Source: Rhynchopus euleeides (taxonomy: Eukaryota > Euglenozoa > Diplonemea > Diplonemida > Diplonemidae). From it: a stretch of DNA of 64,000 bases. The notes under the pieces are model-generated. The model was given only the letters and a program-made list of their open reading frames with translations, ran no database searches and had not been told where the DNA came from. Below are positions 1 through 10,666 of this stretch, in pieces. A program made the translations under genes and the position numbers. The stretch covers positions 1,860,001-1,924,000 of the forward strand of contig OY723243.1 in NCBI GenBank assembly GCA_963210315.1. The letters run 5' to 3'. Every line of letters begins with the position of its first letter. The stretch's first letter is position 1.

Positions 1-2455
1 ATGTGGCAACACATCGCGCCAGAGGGGGGATGGGTGTGCAAAACCGAGACAAAAGGGATTCGCCCACCAAGAAGGGGGTGGGGTGGGGTCAATAGAATTC
101 GCCAAACGGGCGGTTGCGGCGTTCTTTCTTCTTCTTTCACATGGGGTTTTTTTTTCAAATTTTCTTTTTACTAGTTACGAGCGACGAAGCGTAGCGAAGT
201 CGCGAAGTAACGAAGGAAATCGTACGACTGAAGCTTTGGATTAGCGCCTCATGCCACTTCACAGGGCCTCAACAAAAAGTAGTCCGGAACTGTTCTCCCA
301 CAGTTGCTGGACAGGGTGTCTATAATCAAGCGAAAGGAGTACGATTTTGCCGCAACCCTGCCCCCCAGGTCACGGATCCTTTGGGGGAAAAAAAAGCCGG
401 GAGTTCTGCCGGCGCTGCCTTTTATTTCCTGACATACTTTCGTCTCTTTTGGGACTCTGACGAGGGGACATTCCGGAAAATCCGAGAAAAAAATCCGAAC
501 TTCTGAGTACTCCCTCCTTTCGATGCAAGCGCGCCTGCTTCTCGGTGGTGGTTTCTATTTCCGCGCGTGTTGATGGGTCTCTTTGATATAACACGCAGAA
601 CTGACCATCTTCATAGTTCAAATGTGTTAGTGACACATATTTCTGTGTCAGAGAGAGACCGAAGTTCCACACACCTGCCGTTTCTATCGTTCTTGAGTAT
701 TCTTGAGTATACTTTTTCGGGACGCAGAAGAACGCATTTTCAAAGTTTAACTGTCAAACAGTCAAACAGGGGGTCTTCGCTCCATCCGCCAAAAAAAACC
801 AAAAAAAACCGGAAAAAACCCGTGAAAAAGTCGGAAAAAAAGAGTGTGGGGAGTTGGGTCCAGTTTAGCAAAGTGAGCTTATTTTTCGAAAATTGAAAAA
901 TTGGGGACACCAAAAGTCCCCAGAAAAATCTTCGACTTGGCCCGCAGAGTGATTTTTTTGGTGAAAAACGATTTCAACAGTTGTCCAACAGTTGCTGTAC
1001 AAGACGGCACACCGTTCTCTGCGCATGGGCTGCTGCACGTGAATCATTTGGATGTCCGAGGGGCTATCCGGAACGAGGAGGGCCACGAGCCTGAACTACC
1101 CGCCAGCAGCGATCCCGTGCCAGGGCTGGCAGGGGGCCGCGGCCCCACCTCCCTTTTTCTGTAATTGTTTGGGAGGGTGGGCCGCCAGGGGTGGCATGGC
1201 CCTACCCTCGGCCCTACCTCCCGGGTCAGATTTTGGGGCTTTTGGGTTCGGCCTTGTGGCCGAGTTTTCATGCGCCGCAGCGTATGAAAACCCAACGGCA
1301 TGCTGGGGGCTTGATGGTGTTCATCGAAGCGCACCTCATCATGCCCCAAGCGAAGGACCATCCCCGCCTGGAATGTGCAACAGCACCAACCGGTGTGGGG
1401 ACTAGCCTTCGAAGACTTTCAGGATGTTCACTACCGTGGCCTCCGGCGGCTGGGGGGCTGGATTCCTGATTTTTGATCCAGCAGGACGACCAAAGGCAGC
1501 AACATCCGGTGCTTCTCGAATTGGGTGAAAATGTTCTGTGGCCGTGCATTCGATCCTGTTTGCATCATACCACGGGAAGTCGGGGCGGGGTTGGGCTGCA
1601 CTTTTTTTCTCGCGAGCTCGGCCACCCTGTGCCCGACCTCTTTTTTGGTTTGCCCGACCCCCAGCGAGATCACTGGCAGCCAGACCTTGTTCAACATAAA
1701 CAGCAGACAAGAGAGCAGAATGGAGTGTGGGGCAGCTGCCGTGCTCCCACACATAAACAGCGCACCTCTCGCGCTGCCTGCACGAAAGGGACGGGTAACC
1801 TGCAGGTCACCCACAGCAGCCTACTGCCTACGTTCTATACAAGATCAGCGCCGACCACACGAAAGGCTGTTCGACCTGCGGCGCAACAAGAAGCTCCGGT
1901 GGGAACAGAACTGAGCGGCAACAGGATGCAATGCAGGCCCACATCCGATGCCCTGCGGCAAGAGCAGTCACATCGATATCTTTGACAGGGCCTGCCCACT
2001 GGTGTGTGACGGGGTGACCTGCAGATGGTGACCTGGCCCACGGCAGAACACCTGGGTCGGGGGATGGCTGCGACTGGGCATTACCTAACTCTTCATGATG
2101 CAGGACTGCGGTCAATTGGTCCAAAAGAGCAAGTATGGCTCCCGCTCAGCTCTCACTGAAGCTGAACCAGATGCAAGTGGTGGGAGGAGGAGGGTGTCCC
2201 GGGGGAGGACACACCGGCCGGCAACCCACGAGGACTGGCCCGTCCCAGTCGACAGAAGAACAAAGCAGGAACACGGACTCACCTGAAACGACATACTGAA
2301 GTGAGGGAGGAGGAGGCGAGCACAAAAGGGCGTCGGCTACCGCACGCCCTTTGAGCGCAGCCGACGACGACCGAACCGGCCACCGGCCGGGAGGTGCGTG
2401 TGGCGTGGGGGGCGAAGCCCCCCACGCAAGGGGGGTCCGGGGGGCGAAGCCCCCC
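1..2455. other. Gene-free repeat-rich stretch
   Basis: I see no convincing gene here; the open frames are short and low-complexity. About 173-347 holds one copy of a dispersed repeat that recurs in reverse at 6762-6928. About 1424-1463 is a reverse fragment of the GC-hairpin repeat found four times at 32.4-33.3 kb. Around 2405-2455 there are short self-complementary GGGGGGCGAAGCCCCCC-type hairpins. The rest shows no feature I can support. Confidence 0.6.
173..347 (+). repeat. Dispersed repeat, forward copy
   Basis: This is the best-preserved forward member of the family described at 6762-6928. It runs from the GCGACGAAGCGTAGCGAAG region to GGAGTACGATTTT. No coding potential is seen. Its ends are not precisely defined because only two long copies are available here. 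Confidence 0.7.
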
Positions 2456-3211
2456 GGAAAAAAATTTGGGGTTTTTTGGCCTATTTTTGGCCATTTTCCG
2501 CTGCATTTGTTTGATTTTGGGTCGGGAAAGGTATGGCCAGGAAGTGGGAAAAATTGAGGAAAAAGTCGGAAATTTTCAGGTTTGCCCATATAAACCATGG
2601 GTCACAGATTCCGATTTTTGGGTCAGACTCCAAGTTTGACACAAGGGAACATAGGCAAAAATTTTCACCTATTTTTGGTCACCTAAGGGGGGGGGCTTCG
2701 CTCCGGGTCACTGACCCAAGCTGACCCAGATTGACCCGGAGCGAAGCCCCCCATTTTCCTAAGGTGAAAAGCCCCAGGGTGACCCAAATTGACCCAAATT
2801 GACCCGGAGCGAAGACCCCCATGTTCGTTCCCATAGGAAAAAATTTGGGGTTTTTTGGCCTATTTTTGGCCATTTTCCGCTGCATTTGTTTGATTTTGGG
2901 TCGGGAAAGGTATGGCCAGGAAGTGGGAAAAATTGAGGAAAAAGTCGGAAATTTTCAGGTTTGCCCATATAAACCATGGGTCACAGATTCCGATTTTTGG
3001 GTCAGACTCCAAGTTTGACACAAGGGAACATAGGCAAAAATTTTCACCTATTTTTGGTCACCTAAGGGGGGGGGCTTCGCTCCGGGTCACTGACCCAAGC
3101 TGACCCAGATTGACCCGGAGCGAAGCCCCCCATTTTCCTAAGGTGAAAAGCCCCAGGGTGACCCAAATTGACCCAAGTTGACCCAAATTGACCCGGAGCG
3201 AAGACCCCCAC
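2456..3211. repeat. Tandem duplication, unit about 379 bp
   Basis: Two nearly identical units lie head to tail, at 2456-2834 and 2837-3211. Each starts in an AT-rich block, passes through a run of AAATTTT and CCATTTT motifs, and ends in several GACCCAAATTGACCC-type repeats around hairpins of the form GGGGGGCTTCGCTCC / GGAGCGAAGCCCCCC. Open frames inside it recur with the same 379-base offset, so they are products of the duplication and not genes. Confidence 0.9.
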
Positions 3212-4449
3212 AGACTTATTATTCAACCTTCGCCTCTCCTCTCGGCGATCTGTTACATTGTTATTGTTTGAACGGCAGTAGTTTTGGTTTCGTGCAGTCA
3301 GGTTGGTGGGGAGGTGGGTGGGAGAGTGAGAGAGAGAGGGAGGGTCTTCCCTCAGTGGTGCAGCAGAAGGTGCATCTTCCCTTTTTTTATTTCAAGCCCC
3401 ATCCTGATTTGCCAACACCTGGTTTTCCGGCCCAGCACAACACTGCCCCACCCCCCACCCCCCTAACCCAGGCCAATCAAATCAGGTGGGTATCGAAGTA
3501 AAAACCATACAACGAAGATAGCCGAAGCTTACCTATCCAGTGAAGAATCCATCTCCCTCTCCTCTCCCCCCCCTCCCTCCCAGAGCCCCGCCTTCCCCCC
3601 CCCCCCCCCCCCCCTCACACTTGATTTTTCTTTATATTTTCTCTTCTTCTCTTCTCATCATCTCCCCTCCATATACTTTAGGTCTAGTCAGTACAAGCAC
3701 GGTGCTGCTGGGGTGTGGTGGGATGGGTGTGTCGTGTACCGTGTGAGGGGTCGAACCGGCGATTGTCTTTGTTGCTCCTGAAGGCAGAAGAAGGCGTGAG
3801 AACGGGAAGGGGATGGGGTGGGGAGGGGGGGGGGGGCAAGGTCGCACCCCCCACCCTTTCCCCAGCGTCCTTCCCCCCCTCCTTCACCCACCCAACCCCA
3901 GCGCTCACTCCCCCACTCCCCCCTCCCCCCCTCAACCCCACACCTCATCCTCGACTCTCGCCCCCCCGACTCTCTTCCGAAAAAATGATCTGACACCTGG
4001 CGAGACCAGCACAGCCACTCCTGGAGGGGCGGAAGTGCGAGAGGAGTTGTCAGAGGTCGGGTGGGTGAGCAAAAGGGGTGTGGGGGTGGAGTCCATACAG
4101 TGGGTGTTCCTGGTGGAAAGAGAGAGAGAGATAGAGAGAGTGTGAATGAGTGAGCGACGTGCCAAAGGCACGTCAAGATGATGTCCGGTGGGGGGGGGGG
4201 TTCCCAGCAGAACGAACGCCGCAGGGAATCCGTTGTAGGGAGGGGTGGGGGGGGGAGGAGGTGGTGGTGGTGGTGCAAGGGGGGAGGAGCGAGAGGTGAT
4301 GCTCGCGCTACTGAAAGGCCTATTTGCCCCCCCCCCCTCCCCCCCATCCATGGGTGCCCAGGCCCCAGACCCCAGACCCCCCTCCTCTTGTCCAGCCCTT
4401 CGTCTAGACCACCCCTTCCCCCACCTTCCACCCACCCACACCCCTTCTC
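3212..4449. other. Low-complexity intergenic DNA before the glycosyltransferase
   Basis: Poly-C, poly-G and CT/GA-rich tracts dominate, for example the C run near 3597-3614 and the GA run near 4122-4140. Long open frames on the minus strand here are artefacts of purine/pyrimidine skew. The final part reads as a polypyrimidine tract ending in CAG at 4449-4451, a plausible splice-leader acceptor for the next gene. Confidence 0.5.
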
Positions 4450-4558
4450 AGGTGCGGTTTCTGCGTTGTGGGGGTTTTTGCGTGACGCGTCCCCACCAGG
4501 CTGCACGCCAGAGGGCCTACACGCCTGTTTTTGGCACCCCCTTGGCTGGACCAGGGCG

Positions 4559-5863
4559 ATGCGTCCCTCCCCTAATGTGAAGCACCAGCGGTGCTACCGG
4601 GAGTACACACGGCTCGCAGAGTGGGTGTGTGTGCTGTCTGCTTTGCACATCGCCATCTGCTTCGGCTGCACGAAGAAGGGAACAGCAAAGCAGCAGCGCG
4701 TGATGAGCGACATCGACGCCTCCACATTCTACGGCACCCTCCGGACTGTCAGGCCGGAAGACCTGGCGACAGAGGAGGTTGCCACACGGGGCGGGGTCCC
4801 GCTGCTCCTCCACCAGTCGCACAAATCGCTGGACGCAATCCCGAACCGGCTCAAGCAATGGATGCACTCCTGGGAGAAATCCTACGAGAAGACACCTGGG
4901 TGGCGCCATGTCTTCTGGACTGACGCAGACAACGAAGAGCTGATCCGGTCGGAACTTCCCTGGATGCTCGACACCTACAAGCGGTACCCCCATTACATCC
5001 AGAGAGCGGACATCGCAAGGATGGCTGTGCTTCTGAAGTACGGCGGCGTCTATGCCGATGGGGACTACGAGTGTCTGAAACCGGAGTGCATGGGTATTGT
5101 GCATCGGGCGAACTGCAGCGTCTACCTCGTTGGCTCAAGCAACATCACGATCAACGGCTTCTTTATGAACAGCCTGATGGCCTCCAGGACAGACGCCCCT
5201 GCGAAGGCGTATTGGAGGAAGGCCCTGTCCATCGCACACCACAGCGCAGAGAGCAGGGCGGTGTCCTCCTGGCTGGGCATGGTGGGGCAGTGGGCGGTGC
5301 TGACCACCACAGGGCCCGGTCTGCTCTCACTGGCCTACGGCGGGCAGCACGGGTTGGATGTGGATTCGGCGAAGGGGAAATACTTCAACTTCGACGAGCC
5401 GCTCTTTGTGGACCTCTTCCAGAAGGCAGGGCTCCTCCCCAAGGAGTCTAACGCAGAGGTGTGCTCGCTGGAGGAGGCTGTGTATAACGGGCAGGGCCTC
5501 GACGTCCCGGCGGAAACCCAGATGACCCACCACCACAACGCGGGGACATGGGTGAAAAACGTCTACTACACCAGCACCCACATGCCGCGCCTCCTCCCTG
5601 TGTTGGTGTCCTTTGTCCCGCCGGTGCTGCTCTCACCCGCTCTGGGGTATGCCGCGGTGTCCGCTGTCTTCTGCCTGGTGGCCAGCTACCCAGGGTCGCC
5701 TCTCGAGATTCTGGTGGGGGTGGTGTTTGTCGGGGCACTGCTTGCGCTCGATGCATATGTCCCTCAGATCCGCACAGCACGCACGGTTTATGCCAACCGT
5801 GTGCTTCCTTGTGTCTACGTCTATGCCTTCCTCACATTCGCGTATCTCAAGTGGGTGCTGTAG
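4559..5863 (+). CDS. GT32-type glycosyltransferase with DXD motif and C-terminal membrane segments
   Basis: A 434-residue protein with features of the glycosyltransferase DXD-sugar-binding family (GT32, OCH1 / IPC mannosyltransferase type). A hydrophobic stretch at about 21-36 could be a signal anchor. Next come LLLHQSHKS (about 82-90), QRADIARMAVL (about 148-158) and YGGVYADGDYE (161-171) with D167-G-D169 as the expected metal and nucleotide-sugar site. The last 90 residues hold three or four hydrophobic segments (about 344-434), so catalysis probably faces the Golgi or ER lumen. Membrane segments after the catalytic domain recall the yeast Sur1/Csg1 type, so mannosylation of a sphingolipid is possible but inferred. 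The ATG at 4559 was chosen because the in-frame sequence upstream is poly-G/C and an acceptor CAG ends at 4451. Confidence 0.85.
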   Translation: MRPSPNVKHQRCYREYTRLAEWVCVLSALHIAICFGCTKKGTAKQQRVMSDIDASTFYGTLRTVRPEDLATEEVATRGGVPLLLHQSHKSLDAIPNRLKQWMHSWEKSYEKTPGWRHVFWTDADNEELIRSELPWMLDTYKRYPHYIQRADIARMAVLLKYGGVYADGDYECLKPECMGIVHRANCSVYLVGSSNITINGFFMNSLMASRTDAPAKAYWRKALSIAHHSAESRAVSSWLGMVGQWAVLTTTGPGLLSLAYGGQHGLDVDSAKGKYFNFDEPLFVDLFQKAGLLPKESNAEVCSLEEAVYNGQGLDVPAETQMTHHHNAGTWVKNVYYTSTHMPRLLPVLVSFVPPVLLSPALGYAAVSAVFCLVASYPGSPLEILVGVVFVGALLALDAYVPQIRTARTVYANRVLPCVYVYAFLTFAYLKWVL

Positions 5864-6272
5864 GTGTGTGTGGCAAGGAGAGGGGCATGGGGGGAGTTGA
5901 CCCATTTCCCTCTTTTGGACTGAGGTGAGCGATGTGGTGTCTGTTGCGCCGGAGCACCCTAGACAGCCACACACGCACTCCCCCCCCGCCCTCCCTCAGG
6001 CTCGAGCCAACATTCTTTGCGTTTCGTTGTGTGTGCACACAGGGCCTTAGGCACACCCGAGGTTGGAGTGGTGGAGGCTGTGCTGCAGCCGTGGTTTGTA
6101 GATTTTCGGGGCGGGTGGAGTCGGCCCTCCTGGTTAGGTGAACCTAGAATGAGTAAACACTGTACCACACACACGCCTTTCTTTTTGTTGTTGCGCTGTT
6201 GCTTTGGGGCGCTGGGGGCGCTGGGCGACACGGTTTGCTGAATCGCTCCGGATAGTGGGAGAGACGGGGAGA
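5864..6272. other. Intergenic stretch, no feature seen
   Basis: The bases after the glycosyltransferase stop are C-tract and T-rich DNA without a coding pattern. No RNA gene or repeat was recognised before the inverted-repeat element that starts near 6273. Confidence 0.5.
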
Positions 6273-7087
6273 AGGTATACCGTAAACGGAAAAAGGGTGG
6301 ACCGTAAAAATGTTCCAAGTTCCCAAAAAAAGGCCAAACGTTCCATCTTTTTTACGGTCCACCATTTATTGGGACTGAATATGGAAAAGACAATGCGTTT
6401 TTCGCCCGCGGGCTGGTGGGTTGCGGGGCGCGGACTGCGGCCTCCACGCCGCAGACACCCACACGTAGGCCTCCCGACCTCCCAGCTTTGGACCCTCCCT
6501 CCACCACCGCAACCAACACCAGCAAGAGAAGCAAGTCCTCCCTGCGTGTGGAAAAGGCACGATCTCACCTCGAGACTCACCCACCACCACACCTCGAGAA
6601 GTGTAGTACCATGCAAGGAGCATTCCGGTAGAAGTAAAAGTAGAACCTGCTGCACGAGCCCACAAAAGCAGCCACAGTACGGCAGGGCGCGCAGACAGAA
6701 GCTGAGACCACCGGGCTCCCTCCAGATGTAAATTCGTGAATCAGTGCCCGAAAAATTCAGGGAAATCGTACTCCTTTAGTGTAGTACACCCTGCAGTAAC
6801 TGTGGGAGAACAGTTCCCGGACGATGGTGAGTGCACACTCTGTGCTGAGGCCCTGTGGTGTTAATCCTGCAGCTTCAGCCGTACGATTTCCTTGGTTCCT
6901 TCGCGACTTCGTCGCGAAGGAACTCGTAAAAAAAACCGCCAAGTCCACGATCCCAACCGTAAAATAGGTGGACCGTAAAAATGTTCCAAGTTCCGGAAAA
7001 ATCCCATTTGTTCCATCTTTTTTACGGTCCACCTATAGTACGGTTCACCTTTATTACGGTCCACAATATTTCCGTTTACGGTATTCC
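6273..7087. mobile_element. Non-autonomous element with terminal inverted repeats, about 0.8 kb
   Basis: The left end GGTATACCGTAAACGGA (6274-6290) matches the reverse complement of the right end, TCCGTTTACGGTATTCC (7071-7087), at 16 of 17 bases. Inside each end lie several copies of a GGACCGTAA motif. The left one forms a perfect 15-bp inverted repeat, GGTGGACCGTAAAAA at 6296-6310 with its complement at 6349-6363. A similar foldback sits at about 6968-7034. No transposase frame is present, and no target duplication was clear at the two edges. A copy of the 173-347 repeat family is nested inside on the minus strand. Confidence 0.7.
6762..6928 (-). repeat. Dispersed repeat, reverse copy of 173-347
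   Basis: Read on the minus strand, this matches about 173-347 with the same order of landmarks: a TCGCGA-rich palindrome, GGAAATCGTACG, CAGGGCCTCA, GGAACTGTTCTCCCACAGTT and GGAGTACGATTT. Shorter remnants occur near 39285-39345 and inside the second intron of the EF-hand gene (about 59085-59190). The flanking palindrome TTCGCGACTTCGTCGCGAA marks its end. Confidence 0.75.
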
Positions 7088-7429
7088 ATTTCTGGAAGGA
7101 GACGCTCCTGCCACAGATTCCACAGAAATTAACGAAAATTCTGGACAAAAAAAAATGATCCGAAATTAATTCTTCTCCAGAAGAATCTGGCCTCCGCGGA
7201 TAAGATGGAATGGCAGACGAGCTGTGTGGAGAGAGCCTCACTACCCCTCACCCCACCCCACCCCCCCTCCCTGTGAGCGCTGAGATGCATCGTTTCAACC
7301 GGGTTGGTCATTTCCTTACAGAGGCCTGTCTACCCACCACAGCAGTGGGGAAACCACCATCGCCAACCGACCACAACCAAACCCCACAGGGCGGGATCAA
7401 GGAGGTGGGTGGGTGGGGGTATATACACA

Positions 7430-7881
7430 ATGTCCACACAGCTGAAGCTCCTGTCGGCAACCCTGCGGCAGGGGACACAGCGGGAACGGGTATGTCGTGA
7501 CCACCTGCGCCTGCATGCGACAATACACACCTCTCGGCACTACAGATGGCAATTCTCGGGGTGATATCGTTCGGTCTTGGCATGGGAATCGAGGCCTTCA
7601 TGCTTGTCACCGGATTCTATGATATCAACGCACAGATTACAGCACGTCGCTGGCACGAGATGGAGGAACGGCGGAAACTTCTGGATGCATCTGTGGAAGA
7701 CCAGGTGCAGGAGCGCTTCAAGCAGGAGCTGCAGCGGAGGCAGAGGCTGACAGGGAACTCCGACATCCCGGAGGAGGAAATCCCGAAAATCCCCAACCTG
7801 TACAACGCGTTCCGCGAGAAGCTGTACCCAACCGAGAAGGGTTGGGGAGGTTTCGCGCCGGACGGAAGCCGTGCGTCATAA
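7430..7881 (+). CDS. Small single-span membrane protein, function unknown
   Basis: Two exons, 7430-7489 and 7546-7881, are joined over a 56-nt intron (GTATGT...CTACAG) and keep frame, giving 131 residues. Exon 1 adds 20 basic/polar residues. Residues 21-44 are hydrophobic (MAILGVISFGLGMGIEAFML plus VTGF), followed by a long charged helical part (E/R/K/Q-rich, about 50-90) and a short tail. One membrane span with a basic N-terminus would suit a small mitochondrial inner-membrane or ER protein, but I do not recognise the family. An acceptor CAG ends at 7321. The intron ends directly at an in-frame ATG, so a shorter product starting at 7546 is the main alternative. Confidence 0.7.
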
Positions 7882-8930
7882 AGGCCAAAAAAATCAGTTC
7901 AACTCTCCCTCCTTTCCCCCTGCCGGGGGCGACGCTGGGAGGAGGGGGGCTGGGTGCAGAATTGCCGCATCCCCCCCCACCCCACACCCTGTCTATCAAT
8001 AATTATATGAATGGTCGAGCGGTGGTGGTGGTGGTGCGGCTGGGGCGGTGTATGTGGGGTACCCTGGCTTCCCGGTGCGTCGCATATCGCACTGCGCGTC
8101 ACAGCAAGCCCGAAACTCTAACCAAAAATGTCAAGTTGCTGGGGGATGTTTTTCTTTTGGCTGCAAAGGGTTGGGATGAATGGGTGGGCAGATTGGCGAT
8201 GCCATAACCACACCCCGCTTGGCGAGTGTTGCGTGGCGGTATGGATGCATCAGCACACACAAAAGACAAGGTTATATATTTCTCAGAAAACACGCGCACA
8301 GTTTTTTTTTATTTGACGGAGAAGGGAAGAGAGCGGGATGTGACCCTCCCCTGGTTTGGCCTTAGAACCCAGGGGAGTTGGCAAACCAGCTGGGTTATCG
8401 GGCATAACTAAATGCCACGCCAAATGCCTGCGCCCCCCTCTGCCCCCCCCCCCCCCACCTTCACCTTCGACGAGGCATGCGTTGCGGTGATCTGCAGCGA
8501 GAACGCCCTCTTGGGGAATGCTGCTGGTTGGAGGTGTGGGTGTGTTGCCGTGTGGATCCCCCGTGTCGGTCCTCTATTCACTGATCTCAGCTTTCGTCGG
8601 GGTGCCGTATATATTTTTTGCCCCAGGGGGCGGAACGTTGCATTCCCGGGAGGACCTCCCGCGCCGAACCTGCGGCGAATTGGGGTTGGGGGGTGGTGGT
8701 GGTGATGTGTGTGTCAAACCTGTGTACGGTGCCCAGTCAGCTCGCCTGTCCAACCCTGCCCCACCCCACCACCCATCCCCCCCTCCCCCTTTGATTCTCC
8801 AAGCCAAACCCAGTCAGCGCAGCCCTATTATCATCCGGTGCCTTCACACTACTGCACGGAAACACACGCTCTTTGTGGTCAATTTTTGACCACAAAGAGG
8901 ATGGCATGATATACCCCATCCTACATCCAC
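7882..8930. other. Intergenic stretch, no gene seen
   Basis: About 1 kb of C-tract and T-rich DNA. Frames here are short and lack the G/C-ending codon pattern of the neighbouring genes. The last bases before 8932 are a pyrimidine-rich acceptor for the deacetylase gene. Confidence 0.5.
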
Positions 8931-8938
8931 AGGCAACT

Positions 8939-9880
8939 ATGAAGATCATAGTTGTTGCGGATGACTTTGGCGTCAACGCCTCCCGGAGCGATGGGATCAT
9001 CGAAGCCATGCTTGCGGGCGCAGTGCACTCCGTGTCCATCCTCGCCAACGGGCTCTGCTCTGCCGAGAAGCTCCGCTGCTTGAAGAAGGCATTCCCGCCC
9101 CTCTCCCCGGGCCACGTTGGCCTCCACCTCAACTTCACAGAAGGGAGGGCCCTCGCAGGCCCCTCCTCGCTGACAGACGCAGAGGGCTTCTTCGTCGGCA
9201 AGGCTCCCCTCCGCCAGCGTGTGACGGCTGGCGAGGTGCCGGTGCCACACATCCAGGCTGAGGCCACTGCGCAGGTGCAGTGGATCAACACCCTGTTCGG
9301 CGAGGTGTTTGGAAGCGGTGCGCAGGCCCGCCACTTCGATGGGCACAACCACTTCCATACGCAGCAGGAGCTTGTGGCCCCGCTGGCGCTGGCCATGTCG
9401 CAGCTCGGCTTTGGCAGCGTGCGCATCCCGAAGGATTTCCAATACCCCGAGGCGGGGGTGGAGGTGTGCCGGCGGAGCTTTGCCAGCTTTGCCGGGCAGC
9501 CTGCGTTCCACCTGCGGGTGGCAGCTGAGGCCTGGGAGGCCGAGCCAGTCTACCGCAGTCATGGCTTGTCCTGCTCCGATGTGTTCTGCGGGCTGAAGGC
9601 TCTCGAGTCGTGCACCCTGCCTGGCGTGTCCGCCATGCTCCGCGAAGCTGCAGCGGCAGCTGGCAAAGAAGGGGAAGGGGGAGGCATCGCGGAGGTGATG
9701 ACACATGTGGGCCGTGCCCTGCCGGAGGGCAGCGCCACGGAGGTGCCCTTCCACTCCGACTGGTTCTCGAGCTCCCGCGATCGTGACGGGGAGCTCGCTA
9801 TATGGACCAGCGGCGAGGTCCTGTCGGCCCTGGCCCTGTTTTCGCCAGCCAGCTTCGGCGCTCTTTCCGGACACCGCTGA
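8939..9880 (+). CDS. YdjC/ChbG-type carbohydrate deacetylase
   Basis: A 313-residue single-exon protein of the YdjC family, which removes acetyl groups from N-acetylated sugars such as chitooligosaccharides. The N-terminal strand leads into ADDFGVN (7-13), whose aspartates are the expected metal ligand and base. GHVGLHLNFTEG holds the next histidine ligand, and HFDGHNHFH the third metal and substrate site. EVMTHVG near the C-terminus matches the family EvMtHPG block, with V where P is usual. The ATG at 8939 is preferred over an upstream in-frame start at 8873 because the family begins just before the first strand and the acceptor CAG ends at 8932, leaving a 6-base leader. No signal peptide is seen, so a cytosolic enzyme is likely. 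Confidence 0.93.
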   Translation: MKIIVVADDFGVNASRSDGIIEAMLAGAVHSVSILANGLCSAEKLRCLKKAFPPLSPGHVGLHLNFTEGRALAGPSSLTDAEGFFVGKAPLRQRVTAGEVPVPHIQAEATAQVQWINTLFGEVFGSGAQARHFDGHNHFHTQQELVAPLALAMSQLGFGSVRIPKDFQYPEAGVEVCRRSFASFAGQPAFHLRVAAEAWEAEPVYRSHGLSCSDVFCGLKALESCTLPGVSAMLREAAAAAGKEGEGGGIAEVMTHVGRALPEGSATEVPFHSDWFSSSRDRDGELAIWTSGEVLSALALFSPASFGALSGHR

Positions 9881-10123
9881 CCCAACGTACGGAGGGGCCG
9901 CGCCCCACAGGGCAGGACACATGCACATGCACGCCCCCATCCGTTGCAGCCGCAATCCCTCCCGGTCCCCAGCCTCTCTTTTCATGGGTGGTGGGGGTGG
10001 TTTTTGCAGGTTTTTTGCTCGTGCTGTCCCCTGTGCTGTTGTCTCTTCTTCTTTTCCGCGCACAGATCATCCACCCTCCCACCCCAGCAGGCTGACACCT
10101 GGGGCCTCAGGGCGCCGAGCAGG

Positions 10124-10666
10124 ATGGACGATGGCGACTTCATGGATGAGGACACCCATCAGGTGACGATCGGGCAGGACCTCGCCCAGATGACCGCAGA
10201 GGAGTGGAAGGAGGAGCGTCGGAAACGCGCGCGCGCAAAGATTTATGGGCTGGCGGAGGTGGAGGCGGCAGCGGCGAAGCCGCTGCCCCCCTCCTCGGCG
10301 GGCGGGCTGCTGCCGCCGCCGCCACCCCCGCCGCCGCCGCCGCCGTCTGGGGGGCCGGGGCAGGCTTACCGGCCGATGCGCTTCATCCAGGAGGGCCGCA
10401 ACACCGAGGTGGCGGAGCAGTTTGCGCAGCTGCAGGAGAAGATGGCGGGGTTTGGTGAAGAGCGGTCGGAGGAGATCGAGGCGCTGGAGGAGATCGTGAC
10501 CACCAGCGGGACGCTGACGAAGCAGCGTGCGACGCAGCTCATCGATGCGCTGCGGGAGAGGCTCCCGAAGGATCACCCGCTGCGGGGGATATCTGCGACA
10601 GAGTCTGCGCAGCTGCAGGATACGAAGGCGGGGAAGCTGCTTGTCAACCTGTCCTCGCTGCATTAA
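10124..10666 (+). CDS. Proline-rich small acidic protein, unknown
   Basis: A 180-residue protein starting MDDGDFMDEDTHQ. An acidic N-terminus is followed by a basic helix (about 27-45), a pure proline run of about 11 residues near position 64, and a helical C-terminal half rich in E, Q and L (about 90-170). Poly-proline would suit binding to profilin, SH3 or EVH1/WW domains, but that is only inference. Two possible acceptors end at 10090 and 10110. It sits 243 bases after the deacetylase stop. No family was recognised. Confidence 0.7.
   Translation: MDDGDFMDEDTHQVTIGQDLAQMTAEEWKEERRKRARAKIYGLAEVEAAAAKPLPPSSAGGLLPPPPPPPPPPPSGGPGQAYRPMRFIQEGRNTEVAEQFAQLQEKMAGFGEERSEEIEALEEIVTTSGTLTKQRATQLIDALRERLPKDHPLRGISATESAQLQDTKAGKLLVNLSSLH

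Noticed and set aside
3688-4506. A 272-codon minus-strand frame
   Set aside because: It is produced by purine/pyrimidine skew (runs of Gly, Pro and Trp codons), overlaps the leader of the glycosyltransferase gene, and shows no domain.
5645-5693. Possible GTATG...CAG intron in the glycosyltransferase gene
   Set aside because: The 48 bases encode part of a continuous hydrophobic segment that fits the membrane region, and removal is not needed to keep frame.
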